DNA of 64,000 bases from GWE2-42-39 sp963662895 (GTDB lineage: Bacteria > Bacteroidota > Bacteroidia > Bacteroidales > Prolixibacteraceae): the NCBI GenBank assembly GCA_963662895.1, contig OY759982.1, forward strand, positions 2,046,001-2,110,000. The letters run 5' to 3'. Each line of letters starts with the position of its first letter. Position 1 is the first letter of the stretch. Both the position numbers and the translations under genes were made by a program. The notes below the pieces were generated by a model that was given only the letters and a program-made list of their open reading frames with translations, did not search any database and was not told where the DNA came from. Below, piece by piece: positions 8,461-18,251 of this stretch.

Positions 8461-8946
8461 ATGGCTACAAAAAATTTATCGGAATATGATATTGAAAAAG
8501 TTCCGTCGGCTGAAGGAATGAAATTCGGGATTATAGTTGCCGAATGGAATTATGAGATTACCGGGGCATTGGCAGAAGGGGCAATTGGAACATTGAAAAA
8601 GCATGGCACAGAAGAGAAAAATATCATTGTAAAGCATGTGCCCGGTACTTTTGAGCTTACCCTCGGGGCACAATATATGGCCGAATATACCGATGTTGAT
8701 GCTGTTATTGTCCTGGGCTGCGTTATTCAGGGGGAAACCCGTCATTTCGATTTTATTTGTGCCGGCGTTACCCAGGGAATTATCGAACTGAATGTAAAAT
8801 ATAACAAGCCATTTATTTTTGGGGTTTTAACCACCGATAACCAGCAACAGGCACTCGACAGAGCAGGGGGCAGGCTTGGAAATAAAGGAGATGAAGCGGC
8901 TGTTACTGCAATTAAAATGGTAGCCCTGAGAAATGAAATAATCTAA
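8461..8946 (+). CDS. ribH: 6,7-dimethyl-8-ribityllumazine synthase
   Basis: A 161-residue lumazine synthase that condenses 5-amino-6-ribitylaminouracil with dihydroxybutanone phosphate in the penultimate step of riboflavin synthesis. Diagnostic segments are GIIVAEWNYEIT near the N-terminus, VPGTFELTLGAQYMA, the phosphate/substrate loop VLGCVIQGETRHFDFIC with the catalytic histidine, and FGVLTTDNQQQALDRAGG. Full length. It lies between two strong terminators and so is monocistronic. No FMN riboswitch is visible in its 24-nt leader. Confidence 0.97.
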   Translation: MATKNLSEYDIEKVPSAEGMKFGIIVAEWNYEITGALAEGAIGTLKKHGTEEKNIIVKHVPGTFELTLGAQYMAEYTDVDAVIVLGCVIQGETRHFDFICAGVTQGIIELNVKYNKPFIFGVLTTDNQQQALDRAGGRLGNKGDEAAVTAIKMVALRNEII

Positions 8947-8965
8947 TCTGAATTGTTCAGGCTAT

Positions 8966-8996
8966 AAAAAAAGGGCTGAGAAAAGCCCTTTTTGTT
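8966..8996 (+). terminator. Terminator after ribH
   Basis: AAGGGCT (8971-8977) pairs with AGCCCTT (8984-8990) around a short loop. A runs precede and T runs follow, so it can work in both directions; the minus-strand gene ending at 9012 also converges here. Confidence 0.85.
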
Positions 8997-9011
8997 TATA
9001 TCCGATTTTAT

Positions 9012-9401
9012 TTACCAAGGGCCTCCGCCCGGACCTTTTTTCATCCTTTCTTCCCTCTCTTTTACGTATTTTTCATACTTGGGAAGCTGTTCTTTGGAGA
9101 GGATGGCTTTAATAGCCTTGGTTTCATTTTTGCGTAACTCTTCCATTTTTGTCCTCATTTTTTCCCAGTCTGGCCGTTCGCCGGATTTACGCATCGTCTC
9201 AAACATTTTATCCATTTTTTCAAAATTAGACTGAAGAATTTCTTTTACTTTCACTTTTTGTTCGTCAGTCAGTGTTACCGCCTCGTTGATTCCATTTAAC
9301 TGGTGTTGAAGCATTTGCTTGGGATCCGGACGGCCCCCCGGTTGAGCCTGTGCAAGTGTAACACTTAAAAACATTACTGTCATCAAAAATAATTTTCTCA
9401 T
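9012..9401 (-). CDS. Spy/DUF4890-like periplasmic helical protein
   Basis: A 129-residue exported protein: signal peptide MRKLFLMTVMFLSVTLAQAQ, then a charged helical mature region rich in K, E and M. It contains the LTDEQ motif (VTLTDEQKVKVKEIL), reminiscent of the LTxxQ repeat of Spy/CpxP, and a second weaker copy (ILSKEQLPKYEKY). The C-terminus is glycine/proline rich (KKGPGGGPW). Such proteins are common in Bacteroidota and are thought to act as periplasmic chaperone-like or stress proteins. It is monocistronic and convergent with ribH. The function here is inferred. Confidence 0.7.
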   Translation of the reverse strand: MRKLFLMTVMFLSVTLAQAQPGGRPDPKQMLQHQLNGINEAVTLTDEQKVKVKEILQSNFEKMDKMFETMRKSGERPDWEKMRTKMEELRKNETKAIKAILSKEQLPKYEKYVKEREERMKKGPGGGPW

Positions 9402-9601
9402 CTCTATAAATTTAAACGTTTTTGTTATTGATTATCTTAGACCATGGGTTATCCCCATAGTTTTATGCAATTTAAAAATAAAATAGCCCTATCTGTCTGC
9501 TTGTGTTTTTATATTATACAAATTGGAAAACTTTATGGATAGAACCGGATTATTTTTAGACCCAAACTTTTTTATAATCTTTACAAAAAACTTGGATTCG
9601 T

Positions 9602-10327
9602 ATGAGAGCTATGATTTTTGCAGCCGGATTGGGAACCCGTCTGCAATCCCTGACAGCGGATAAGCCCAAGGCCCTGATTGAAATCTCAGGTAAACCACTA
9701 CTTGAACATGCTGTAGGTTATTTAAAAAGTTTTGGTGTTGACGAAGTGGTGGTCAATGTGCATCATTTTGCCGATCAGATTATTGATTTTCTCAATAGAA
9801 AGAAGAACCTGGGAATTACAGTAAAGATATCGGATGAACGCGATTGTTTGCTTGAAACCGGTGGCGGATTAAAAAAAGCTGCTCCCTTGTTTCCCGGCAA
9901 TGAACCGGTTATTTTGTACAATGTCGATGTTTTTTCAAACTTGGACCTAACCCGTTTGTTTTCGTACCATCAACAGCAAAAAGCGTTGGCAACACTGGTT
10001 GTACGGAAACGGCAAAGCAGTCGCTATCTGTTGTTCGACAGGCAAAACCAGCTAACCGGCTGGAAGAATATAAAAACTAATGAGATAAAAGTCAGCAGGC
10101 CGGGGGCTGTCAATGACTCTGAGATGTTTCCCTTCAGTGGTATCCATATTATTAATCCTGAAATTTTCAGGATGATTTCCGAAGAAGGGAAGTTTTCGGT
10201 GATCGATCTTTATTTGCGACTGGCACAAACCCATACGATCAAGGCTTTTATAGATGATTCGGAGATATGGTTCGATTTAGGCAAGACAAACCAATTAAAG
10301 GAAGCCGAAAAAATAATTGGAACCTGA
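9602..10327 (+). CDS. NDP-sugar nucleotidyltransferase (MurU/HddC-like)
   Basis: A 241-residue sugar-1-phosphate nucleotidyltransferase. The Rossmann-like N-terminus has the signature AAGLGTRLQSLTADKPKAL, with the uridine/guanine-binding G-x-G-T-R and the catalytic lysine. ETGGGLKKAAPLF and YNVDVFSNLDL (metal-binding aspartate) follow. The short length and ETGGG motif fit MurU (MurNAc-alpha-1-phosphate uridylyltransferase) or mannose/heptose-1-P transferases. An amgK-type kinase, the usual MurU partner, is not adjacent. With a MurNAc salvage locus 22 kb away a MurU role is attractive, but this is inference. Confidence 0.8.
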   Translation: MRAMIFAAGLGTRLQSLTADKPKALIEISGKPLLEHAVGYLKSFGVDEVVVNVHHFADQIIDFLNRKKNLGITVKISDERDCLLETGGGLKKAAPLFPGNEPVILYNVDVFSNLDLTRLFSYHQQQKALATLVVRKRQSSRYLLFDRQNQLTGWKNIKTNEIKVSRPGAVNDSEMFPFSGIHIINPEIFRMISEEGKFSVIDLYLRLAQTHTIKAFIDDSEIWFDLGKTNQLKEAEKIIGT

Positions 10328-10363
10328 CAGGTGAAATTTAGTATTAGCAATAAGACCGTTTGG

Positions 10364-10993
10364 TCAGGAATTCAGCGACTTTCGTTTTTGTTGGATTTTG
10401 AAAATCAGGTATTCAACAGATGAAATAAAAATAAGAATATCTCCCATCGCTTCAACGCATTCTTCGCCTGCATTTTTTACCGAGCGCATATAACCGTCTT
10501 CCATCAGCGTTTTCCAGAAATCGCCTTTGCCAAACAGCCTGGAAAACAGGAACGTTACCAGTAGTCCGCTGATCATGTATGCAAAAGCCTTACTGTTGTA
10601 ATATTCGTAGTATGATTTGGTAAGGTTTTTACGCGAATTCCATGAAAGGATAAAAACAGTTAAAATAACAATACCTCCTGTAACTCCCCAAAAACTACTG
10701 CCGATGGAATCAGTCAGAAAATCAAATTCCCGGCAAAAAGCTACCATTGTGAACCCCCCGAAGAGTATTGAAATAGGACGGCTGTCTTCAAACCTGGAAG
10801 CTGTAATGAAAAAAAACAGAGATGATAATATGAACAGAACTTCCTGATAAAATTCGGTAAATGAATATTCTGAAAATTTTGATCCCTCGTACAAAGGGAA
10901 TTTCGCGTCGTACATAAAAATTTGTGTCGCAATTAGTACTAATACAGAATAGGCGCCAAGCCTTACGAAGATGTCAATATACTTATTTTTCAT
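10364..10993 (-). CDS. Hypothetical polytopic membrane protein
   Basis: A 209-residue integral membrane protein with about five hydrophobic segments (roughly residues 10-27, 46-65, 73-88, 100-118 and 135-152) and an amphipathic C-terminal helix ending KIQQKRKSLNS. A motif-like stretch GEECVEAMGDILIF precedes the last hydrophobic segment. I do not recognise a family. It is flanked by genes in other orientations and probably has its own promoter in the A/T-rich 11,000-11,080 region. Confidence 0.6.
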   Translation of the reverse strand: MKNKYIDIFVRLGAYSVLVLIATQIFMYDAKFPLYEGSKFSEYSFTEFYQEVLFILSSLFFFITASRFEDSRPISILFGGFTMVAFCREFDFLTDSIGSSFWGVTGGIVILTVFILSWNSRKNLTKSYYEYYNSKAFAYMISGLLVTFLFSRLFGKGDFWKTLMEDGYMRSVKNAGEECVEAMGDILIFISSVEYLIFKIQQKRKSLNS

Positions 10994-11086
10994 ATCCCTT
11001 AATTTTTCAAGCAGAAGTCTGTTTGTATTCTTTATATTTAAATATTTTTAAAAAAATTGTAAAAATAATGTTTTTTTTATGCTGCA

Positions 11087-11129
11087 AAATGATAAACCCT
11101 CTCATTTTTTAAGAGAGGGTTTATCATTT
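11087..11129 (-). terminator. Strong terminator of the M16 peptidase gene
   Basis: A perfect 17-bp stem: AAATGATAAACCCTCTC (11087-11103) pairs with GAGAGGGTTTATCATTT (11113-11129) around a 9-nt A/T loop. It lies 17 nt past the stop codon of the minus-strand peptidase gene. Confidence 0.85.
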
Positions 11130-11145
11130 GTATTGTGGATGAGAC

Positions 11146-13955
11146 TTATTTTTTTGCTGATTCAGGTTTGAGGCTAACACTGAAATAATTATTAAAATCA
11201 ATATAGTTTTTTATTGTTTTACGGATAGTCTCAATGGAAATGTTGTTTACCAGATCGTTATATGCTCCGAAATCTTTGAAATTACCATCGTAGTTGCGAT
11301 AATACGACGAAAGTATGCCAAGCCAGAATTTATTTTCCCTGAGATTTAGTTCGCGTTCACGTAATAACTTTTCTTTTGCCTTGTTCAGTTCTTCTTCTGA
11401 TGGGCCATTTTTTGCAATATCTTTTATTTCAGCAAAAACAGCTTCCTTTAATTCCTCCACCTTATCTGGGGCTGTACCGAAGTAAATGGTCATTTCGTAT
11501 TTGGCTTCCGGATATTTGCCAATAGAAGGACTTGCATTGATATAATAAACACTGCTTTTATCTTCCCTGATTACTTCAAGCAACCGGGTCGAGAGGATTT
11601 TACCCAGGGCTGAAAAGGCAATCACATTTTCTTTTGAATATTCGAACTTCCCGTGAAAATCGATGTAATCAATACTTTTTTCTTCCTGTCCCCGGTAAAC
11701 CGTTTTTTCAATTACCCCGGAAGGACTTTCAATATGCAGGTTTTTCCATTTTTCGTTTGAATAGCTTGAAGGAATCGATCCAATATATTTTTCTACAAGT
11801 GGTTTAAATTTTTCAGGATCGATGTTCCCGACAAAGAAAAATTTGAAATCGCTGGCATCGGAAAAGCGTTCTTCATTGATTTGTTTAATACGTTCCAGAT
11901 TGGCTTCATCCAGTATTTCTGCCGACATGGGCCTTTTGCGGAGATGGTAATTCGTGGAAGTGACCAGGAAGGTATCCTGAAATGCAGCTTCCGGCGAAGC
12001 CTTTTTATTTTCAAGTACCCCTTTCATCCGGTTGATGTACGATGCAAATGACGTTGGATCAATACGCTGACGGGTAAAATACAGATACAACATCTGGAAA
12101 AGGGTTTCCACATCTTCGACCGATGAACTGCCCCTGAACCCTTCTGTTAAATCCGAGATATAAGGAGATAAACTATACACCTTGTCAGCCAGCATTTTGT
12201 CGAGAGTAATGTTGTCGAAATCGGCAATCCCGCTCATCGAAAGGATAATTGTTGCAATATCAGCAGAGATATCATCTTTCTGCCCGTATAAAGAATTTCC
12301 GCCCAGACTGTATGCAGTGAACAAAATTTCGTCATCTTTAAAATCGGTTGATTTGATCACGACTGTTGCCCCATTGGATAGTTTCCATTCGCTTGCATCA
12401 ACTTCACTTATTATTTTTTCAGAAGTGATTTTTCCGGGTACCGGTTCTTTCGCGATAAGAGGCTGGTCTCCAACCTTATCCTTATAGGCATCGATATCCT
12501 GTTCCTCAACTTCTTTCAGCAGGGCGAGTATTTCCTGTTCTGTTGGCATTTTTACCCCTTCAATTTCAGGCGCTGTAATAATAACTACCCTGTTTTTATC
12601 GGTGACCCATTTTTTCGCAAGTGCATTCACTTCTTCCAGTGTAATCCCCGGCATGAAAGTATTGTAATAGGCATATTCGTTTTCGATGCCCGGTATGGGT
12701 TCTTTCGAAAGAAGAAAATTACGTTTATATTCTTGTGCATAGTTAATCGACTTTTGTTTATCCCGTTCGTTGTATGCTTTTTCAATCGATTTCAGCATAG
12801 CTGCTTTTTGCCGTTCGAGTTCAGTAGCAGTAAAACCAAATCTTTTAACACGTTCGTTTTCCGTAAGCACGGCTTTAATGCCATCTTCAATTTTTCCGAT
12901 CTGGCATACTGCGACAGAACTATATGCGCTTTTAGGACCAACCAGTTCGCTGAAACTTGAGGCCCCGTAAATAAACGGAGGGGTTTCTGTCTGGGTAAGT
13001 TCACCCAGCCGGTTGTTTATCATTCCGTTGTACAGATTTTCGACCAGCATTTGACGGTAATCTCCGACTGTTTTGGCAATTTCAAGCGGGTGTTTGAAAT
13101 AAACCTGGGCAATCGGATAGCGTGCTTCTTTATCAGTAACAATTGAAATTTTTGTATCCTTATGATCGGGAATGTCGAACGATTCTTTTTTACGCGGATT
13201 TTCTTTTGCCGGAATTTTAGAGAACATTTCCCTGACCCGGGTTACCATTTCATCCTGATCGAAATCGCCGACAACAATAATTGCCTCCAGGCCGGGACGG
13301 TACCAATCGTTGTAAAAACGACGGAGTACATTGGTGTTAAAATGGTCAATAATATCGATTTTACCAATGGGCAAGCGTTTGGCATATTTGGATCCCGTCA
13401 GGAAAACCGGGAGCCATTTTTGCATCATGCGTTCTTCGGCGCCACGTCCTCCTCTCCATTCTTCGTGAATGACGCCCCGTTCATTTTCAATATCTTCATC
13501 GAGATACGAGACCTGGCATGCCCAGTCGTAAAGAACCTGCAGCCCTTTGTTAATAAATTCAGCGCTGTCGAGAGGCACTTTGATCATGAACACTGTTTCG
13601 TCAAACGAAGTGTAGGCATTAATTTCCGGGCCAAATTCCATTCCCAGCGATTCAAGGTAACTGGTCAGTTCATTCTTGGGGAAATTTTTAGTGCCGTTAA
13701 AAGCCATGTGTTCACAGAAATGTGCCAATCCACGTTGGTCGTCGTCTTCATCAATCGAGCCGGCACGGACTACCAGGAACATGTCGGCGCGATTTTTTGG
13801 GGTACTGTTGGCCCGAACGTAATAAGTCATTCCGTTTTCCAGTTTTCCGGTCGAAATTTTAGGTCGATAGGGAGGTCTTCATCCAGACGGAAGCTTTCCT
13901 GTCCGAAACTAAACCCCACTGTGATTACAAAGAGTATGCTTAATAGCTTTTTCAT
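11146..13955 (-). CDS. M16 family zinc metallopeptidase, N-terminal frameshift
   Basis: A large insulinase-type (M16/pitrilysin) protease, normally periplasmic in Bacteroidota. The uninterrupted frame starts at 13830 (MTYYVRANSTPKNRA) and runs 894 residues. The inverted zinc motif HxxEH is present as HFCEH, with the downstream metal-ligand region ENERGVIHEEW, and four M16 half-domains follow including the inactive C-terminal pair. Upstream, an ATG at 13955 encodes a clear signal peptide (MKKLLSILFVITVGFSFGQ) and continues to LPIDL in a different frame. Restoring one base at 13862-13863 gives LPIDPKISTGKLENGMTYY, the usual family N-terminus. So either the gene is frameshifted, losing secretion of an otherwise intact protease, or there is a one-base sequencing error. 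A terminator follows. Confidence 0.88.
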
Positions 13956-14020
13956 GTTTTTATAAATTGGATAAATATTCCAAAAATTTTTGAATATAAG
14001 TCTGTTTCTTTAATATTTTG

Positions 14021-14860
14021 TTACAAATGTTTCGAAATTGATTTTGCAAAAGCATCATCTTCGTTCGACATTGTAGTTCTGAAGAGATGTTTTAGTTCCC
14101 GTGGCCCGTTTTCTACAAGATAAGAATACCTGGTAAATTCGAGTAAATCCAGGTCATTGTAATCATTCCCGATACCCAGTGTATATTCATTCCCGATATG
14201 TTTTTTACGGCATAAAATTTTCACTCCGTTTCCTTTCGAGACATCTTCATGAAATATTTCCATCCAGATATAACCGGTATGAAGAGGCGAAGTGGTGCGA
14301 ACAATCTTTAATCCCGGGAATTTTTTTGAAATAATGCTTTTCAGTTCTTCAAAAAGATCAGGATCATTGGGCAGGATTACCAAAAACTGGCATGCTTCAG
14401 AATCGATTCTTTCATTTTCAGGAAATGGTTCGGCAAACGAATTGTGGAATTCAAAATAACGTTCAAACTCGGGGTTGGCATTTTTACCCCGGAAATACCA
14501 GCAAATATGATTGTCGGGTACCGGTCTGAAAAGATGGAAACTCCATTCGTTTTGAGATAAGTAGTTGCTCAGATTATTAACAACATCCGTGGATATATTC
14601 CTTGAAAAAAGAAGTTTGTTGTTTTGCCAGTCGTAAACGCCAGCCCCTGAAGAGAATATAATGTAATCGAATGGGACCTCGCGCGGGATTACTTCGCAGG
14701 TTTTGTTGAGGTTACGCCCGGTTGCAGCCACCCGTACAATACCTTTCTCGCCGATTAGATGCAATGAATCAAGGTTTTTTTTACTGATCGATTTATCGTT
14801 TTTCAAAAAGGTTCCGTCAAGATCGGTGGCTACCAGTTTTATTTTTTCATTGTTTTGCAT
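14021..14860 (-). CDS. Cof-type HAD family phosphatase
   Basis: A 279-residue HAD-superfamily hydrolase of the Cof/YbjI type, class IIB cap. Motif I is VATDLDGTFL (nucleophile and acid/base aspartates) and motif II lies in VAATGRNL. Motif III/IV is GIGNDYNDLDLLEFT, preceded by lysine in EDVSKGNGVKIL. These enzymes dephosphorylate sugar phosphates, nucleotides or flavin precursors; the substrate is not predictable. The gene is monocistronic, divergent from dapB. No signal peptide, so it is cytosolic. Confidence 0.88.
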   Translation of the reverse strand: MQNNEKIKLVATDLDGTFLKNDKSISKKNLDSLHLIGEKGIVRVAATGRNLNKTCEVIPREVPFDYIIFSSGAGVYDWQNNKLLFSRNISTDVVNNLSNYLSQNEWSFHLFRPVPDNHICWYFRGKNANPEFERYFEFHNSFAEPFPENERIDSEACQFLVILPNDPDLFEELKSIISKKFPGLKIVRTTSPLHTGYIWMEIFHEDVSKGNGVKILCRKKHIGNEYTLGIGNDYNDLDLLEFTRYSYLVENGPRELKHLFRTTMSNEDDAFAKSISKHL

Positions 14861-14991
14861 ACCACGAAAATAATTGTTTTTTTAAAACTAAGTGATCAAT
14901 CTACCCAGATGGTTTTGTCGAATCATAGCTTTTATTGATCGAAAAAATGCCAATGCTTTTGTCTGTAATTCTAGTTTTATAGTCTAATTTA

Positions 14992-14999
14992 TATCTTTG
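14992..14999 (+). promoter_or_regulatory. Candidate -7 box for dapB
   Basis: TATCTTTG is a perfect TAnnTTTG -7 element 23 nt before the dapB start codon. It would drive the dapB-lepB pair. Confidence 0.45.
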
Positions 15000-15022
15000 T
15001 ACACCAAATAAAAAAAGACTGA

Positions 15023-15739
15023 ATGAAAATAGCACTGATAGGTTACGGAAAAATGGGCAAAGAAATTGAACGTATTGCCCTCCGACGCGGACATGAAATA
15101 GCATTGATCATAGATATAAATAACCAGCACGATCTTACTGTAGAAAATTTGAAAAAGGCTGATGTTGCTATCGAATTTACGATTCCTTCATCGGCCATCG
15201 AAAATTATAAGCAGTGTTTTGAAGCGGGAATTCCTGTTGTTAGTGGCACTACCGGCTGGCTCGATAAAAAAGAAGAGGTTTATAGTTTATGCAAATCGAA
15301 AAACGGGACCTTTTTATATGCCTCAAATTTCAGTGTGGGGGTAAATATTTTGTTTTCGATCAATGAAAAACTTGCTCAATTGATGGGTCCCCGCGATGAG
15401 TATAAGGTTGAAATAAAGGAAATTCATCATACCCAAAAGCTCGATGCACCGAGTGGTACAGCTATTACCCTTGCCGAAGATATTATTAAAAACATACCTG
15501 CAAAAACAAAGTGGGTTAACGAAAAGACTGAAAAAGACGACGAAGTGGGAATTATTTCCGGGAGGGAAGGGCAGGTGCCCGGTTACCATGCGGTAAAGTA
15601 CGAATCAGACGTGGATACCATCGAAATTATCCACAATGCAAAGAGCAGGGCTGGTCTTGCTTTGGGGGCTGTTCTTGCGGCTGAATTCAGCTTTGGTAAG
15701 AAAGGAATTTTAGGAATGAATGATTTATTAAATCTTTAA
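15023..15739 (+). CDS. dapB: 4-hydroxy-tetrahydrodipicolinate reductase
   Basis: A 238-residue DapB, reducing hydroxytetrahydrodipicolinate with NAD(P)H in the diaminopimelate/lysine pathway. The N-terminal dinucleotide-binding fold has IGYGKMGKEIE, and GTTGW appears mid-protein. The catalytic/substrate loop is IHHTQKLDAPSGTAITLA, with the catalytic histidine pair and lysine. RAGLALGAVLAAEF is at the C-terminal side. Full length for the short Bacteroidota form. The lepB gene starts 12 nt downstream, the dapB-lepB pairing common in Bacteroidales. Confidence 0.96.
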   Translation: MKIALIGYGKMGKEIERIALRRGHEIALIIDINNQHDLTVENLKKADVAIEFTIPSSAIENYKQCFEAGIPVVSGTTGWLDKKEEVYSLCKSKNGTFLYASNFSVGVNILFSINEKLAQLMGPRDEYKVEIKEIHHTQKLDAPSGTAITLAEDIIKNIPAKTKWVNEKTEKDDEVGIISGREGQVPGYHAVKYESDVDTIEIIHNAKSRAGLALGAVLAAEFSFGKKGILGMNDLLNL

Positions 15740-15751
15740 TCATATTTCAAG

Positions 15752-17092
15752 ATGAAGAATATTTTGACCAGCAAATGGTTCAAATTTGCAGTAGTTGGCT
15801 TGCTTTATTCGTTGTGGGTGATCTGGCTCGAAAACTACTGGTGGTTTATTGGGGTGGCCGTTATTTTTGATATGTATATAACCAGGAAAGTTCATTGGGC
15901 TTTCTGGAAAAAGAAGAATCCTCCGGGAGGAAAGCAGACTAAATTTATTGAATGGGTTGATGCAATTATTTTTGCGGTGATTGCAGCTACTTTTATTCGT
16001 ATGTTTTTTATTGAAGCTTATACGATCCCTACTTCTTCGATGGAAAAATCGATGCTGATCGGAGACTACCTGTTTGTCAGTAAAACTGCTTACGGGCCAA
16101 AGTTGCCGAATACACCGTTATCGTTTCCGTTTGTACACCATACTTTGCCTTTATCGAAAACCAGGAAGTCATATATTGAGTGGATTAAAATGCCTTATAA
16201 GCGAATTGCCGGATTTGGTAAAATTAAAAATAATGATGTCGTTGTTTTTAATTTTCCAGAAGGGGATACGGTTGCACTGAATGTCCCGAATCAGAGTTAT
16301 TACCAGTTGGTTCGTTCTTATGGTCGCGACCGGCTTTGGAGCGACAAACGGGATTTTGGTGAGATCGTTGCCCGTCCGGTTGATAAACGGGAAAACTATA
16401 TCAAACGTTGTGTGGGGATTCCGGGGGATGTTTTGGAACTGAAAGAAAGCCAGCTATATGTGAACGGCAAGGCCCAGAAACATTTTCCGGGTGTTCAGTT
16501 CGATTACCAGGTGACAACCAATGGTACAGCTATTAATAAACGGACATTGGAGAAAATGCATATTGCAGAGGCCGATCGTCACTCTTATTCGAATTCGCAG
16601 TATTTATATCCGTTGACCGGGGAAAATGTAAAAAAAATACAAAAAATGGCTAACGTTACTTCGGTTACAGAAACATTAGTTCCTCCCGGTAACTGGGATC
16701 GTAATATTTTCCCGTTTAGCGAAAATTACCAGTGGAACGTCGATAATTTCGGGCCGTTAACTGTTCCGAAGAAAGGGGTAACTGTTGATCTGACTATCGA
16801 TAATTTGCCTTTGTATGAACGTATTATTGATTTATATGAAGAAAACGACCTGGAAGTAAAAGATTCAACCATTTATATTAATGGCGTTGCATCCGGTAAA
16901 TATACATTTAAGATGGATTATTACTGGATGATGGGTGATAACCGCCATAACTCCGCTGATTCGCGCTATTGGGGCTTTGTGCCCGAAGACCATGTCGTGG
17001 GAAAAGCAGTATTTATCTGGTTGTCGCTGGATAAAGACCAGCCATTATGGAATAAAATACGCTGGAACCGGTTGTTTACCTCGGTTCATTAA
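15752..17092 (+). CDS. lepB: Signal peptidase I
   Basis: A 446-residue type I signal peptidase (S26). Hydrophobic segments at about residues 10-40 and 66-88 anchor it in the inner membrane. The catalytic serine is S96 in IPTSSMEKSM, the general-base lysine is K218 in ENYIKRCVGIPGD, and the conserved box E is MMGDNRHNSADSRYWGFVP. The enzyme is longer than the E. coli one because of insertions between the serine and lysine regions and around residues 240-370, which is usual in Bacteroidota. It is co-transcribed with dapB (12-nt gap) and followed by a very strong terminator. Confidence 0.96.
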   Translation: MKNILTSKWFKFAVVGLLYSLWVIWLENYWWFIGVAVIFDMYITRKVHWAFWKKKNPPGGKQTKFIEWVDAIIFAVIAATFIRMFFIEAYTIPTSSMEKSMLIGDYLFVSKTAYGPKLPNTPLSFPFVHHTLPLSKTRKSYIEWIKMPYKRIAGFGKIKNNDVVVFNFPEGDTVALNVPNQSYYQLVRSYGRDRLWSDKRDFGEIVARPVDKRENYIKRCVGIPGDVLELKESQLYVNGKAQKHFPGVQFDYQVTTNGTAINKRTLEKMHIAEADRHSYSNSQYLYPLTGENVKKIQKMANVTSVTETLVPPGNWDRNIFPFSENYQWNVDNFGPLTVPKKGVTVDLTIDNLPLYERIIDLYEENDLEVKDSTIYINGVASGKYTFKMDYYWMMGDNRHNSADSRYWGFVPEDHVVGKAVFIWLSLDKDQPLWNKIRWNRLFTSVH

Positions 17093-17103
17093 CTGAGTGT
17101 TGT

Positions 17104-17154
17104 CACCAAAAAGAAACAGCGATTTGATCATCAAATCGCTGTTTCTTTTTGGTG
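17104..17154. terminator. 51-bp perfect palindrome, bidirectional terminator
   Basis: Positions 17104-17128 and 17130-17154 are exact reverse complements (25 bp) around one central base. The arm includes GAAACAGCGATTTGAT. It starts 12 nt after the lepB stop codon and has A/T-rich outer arms, so it should act as a strong terminator. The rest of the gap to 17366 has no recognisable gene; a short minus-strand frame ending at about 17164 without a start codon may be a remnant. Confidence 0.75.
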
Positions 17155-17366
17155 ATGTATTTTCTATTGCATTCTTGTCATTATTTCATCCACTATTCCC
17201 GAGAATTTACGAAGTACCCGATCCCAGGATTCATACCTCTCGTCTGCCTTTACACTGACTCCTTTTATTTAGAATTGAACAGCTTGGGGTTTTTTGTATC
17301 CGGATGGGGAGTTATCCGAAAATAAGTTGTAATTTTTATTCCTGTAACTCTTTATAGGAAACAGGT

Positions 17367-18080
17367 ATGGATGCCAGATCGCTTTTTAATGAAATACAGG
17401 CTTTTTGCCGCGAGAATGCCAATGAAGAAAACATCAGGAAATCGCAACGTTATTTTAAAGAAGAATTCGATGGTTACGGGCTTACTACCGTACAAATCCA
17501 GCAAAAGGTAAAAGAATTGCTTAGGCGGAAAGAGTTCAGCCTACCGCTTGTTTTGGAAACAATACCTTTATTGATGGATACAGGTAAACATGAAATGGCT
17601 TCTTTGGGATTACTGTTGATGAACGGATTGCCCCGGGAATATACTTCCGAAACTTTTACAACTATCGAGAGCTGGTTTTCCATTGGCATTCGTGATTGGG
17701 CTCATGCTGATATAACCGGATCGTACATTCTTTCGAAGTTTATTGATCAGAATGTTGTTTCTATATATGATTTTGAGAAATGGCTTTACTCTCCGTATAA
17801 ATTTCAGCGAAGATGTGTTCCGGTTGCATTTATCAAACCCATGAAAAAAAATCGGAAGGTTGCGTCCTTTATCAGTTTTGTGGAACCATTGATGAATGAT
17901 CAGGAGCGGGAAGTACATCAGGGGGTTGGCTGGTTTTTACGCGAAGCCTGGAAGATTCAAAAAGATGAAACCGAAGCATTTCTTTTGAAATGGAAAGAAA
18001 CTGCTCCCCGTCTGATCATACAGTATGCCTGCGAAAAAATGACTGCTGACGAAAAAGTCAGGTTTAAAAGAAGCAAGTAA
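17367..18080 (+). CDS. AlkD-like DNA alkylation repair protein
   Basis: A 237-residue all-helical HEAT-repeat protein of the DNA-alkylation-repair family (AlkC/AlkD type), which excises N3- and N7-alkylated purines. It shows the family pattern of helix pairs with conserved W and D/R positions: IGIRDWAHADITGSYIL near residues 109-125, FQRRCVPVAFIKPM near 149-162, and EVHQGVGWFLREAWK near 185-200. Those aromatic and acidic residues line the DNA-contact face in AlkD. No signal peptide. It stands alone between the lepB terminator and dnaX. Confidence 0.85.
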   Translation: MDARSLFNEIQAFCRENANEENIRKSQRYFKEEFDGYGLTTVQIQQKVKELLRRKEFSLPLVLETIPLLMDTGKHEMASLGLLLMNGLPREYTSETFTTIESWFSIGIRDWAHADITGSYILSKFIDQNVVSIYDFEKWLYSPYKFQRRCVPVAFIKPMKKNRKVASFISFVEPLMNDQEREVHQGVGWFLREAWKIQKDETEAFLLKWKETAPRLIIQYACEKMTADEKVRFKRSK

Positions 18081-18251
18081 ATAGTTTTGTATGAACATCG
18101 TTTTTGAGAAAAAGTTTATGAAAAAGCTTCACTTTCAGTTCCTTCTTTGCTGACATAAAATAAGCTGTAAGTGGCTTGCCAGTCACTGTTAATAAAATTA
18201 CTGTCGATTTAGGACGAGAATGTTTATATTTGGTTTCTCATTAAAAATGGT

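Noticed and set aside
12182..13965. Several long plus-strand frames opposite the M16 protease
   Set aside because: They are antisense shadows of a conserved coding sequence with no family resemblance of their own.
17160..17270. Short minus-strand frame ending near 17164
   Set aside because: About 35 codons with protein-like composition but no in-frame start codon; possible remnant, not supportable as a gene.
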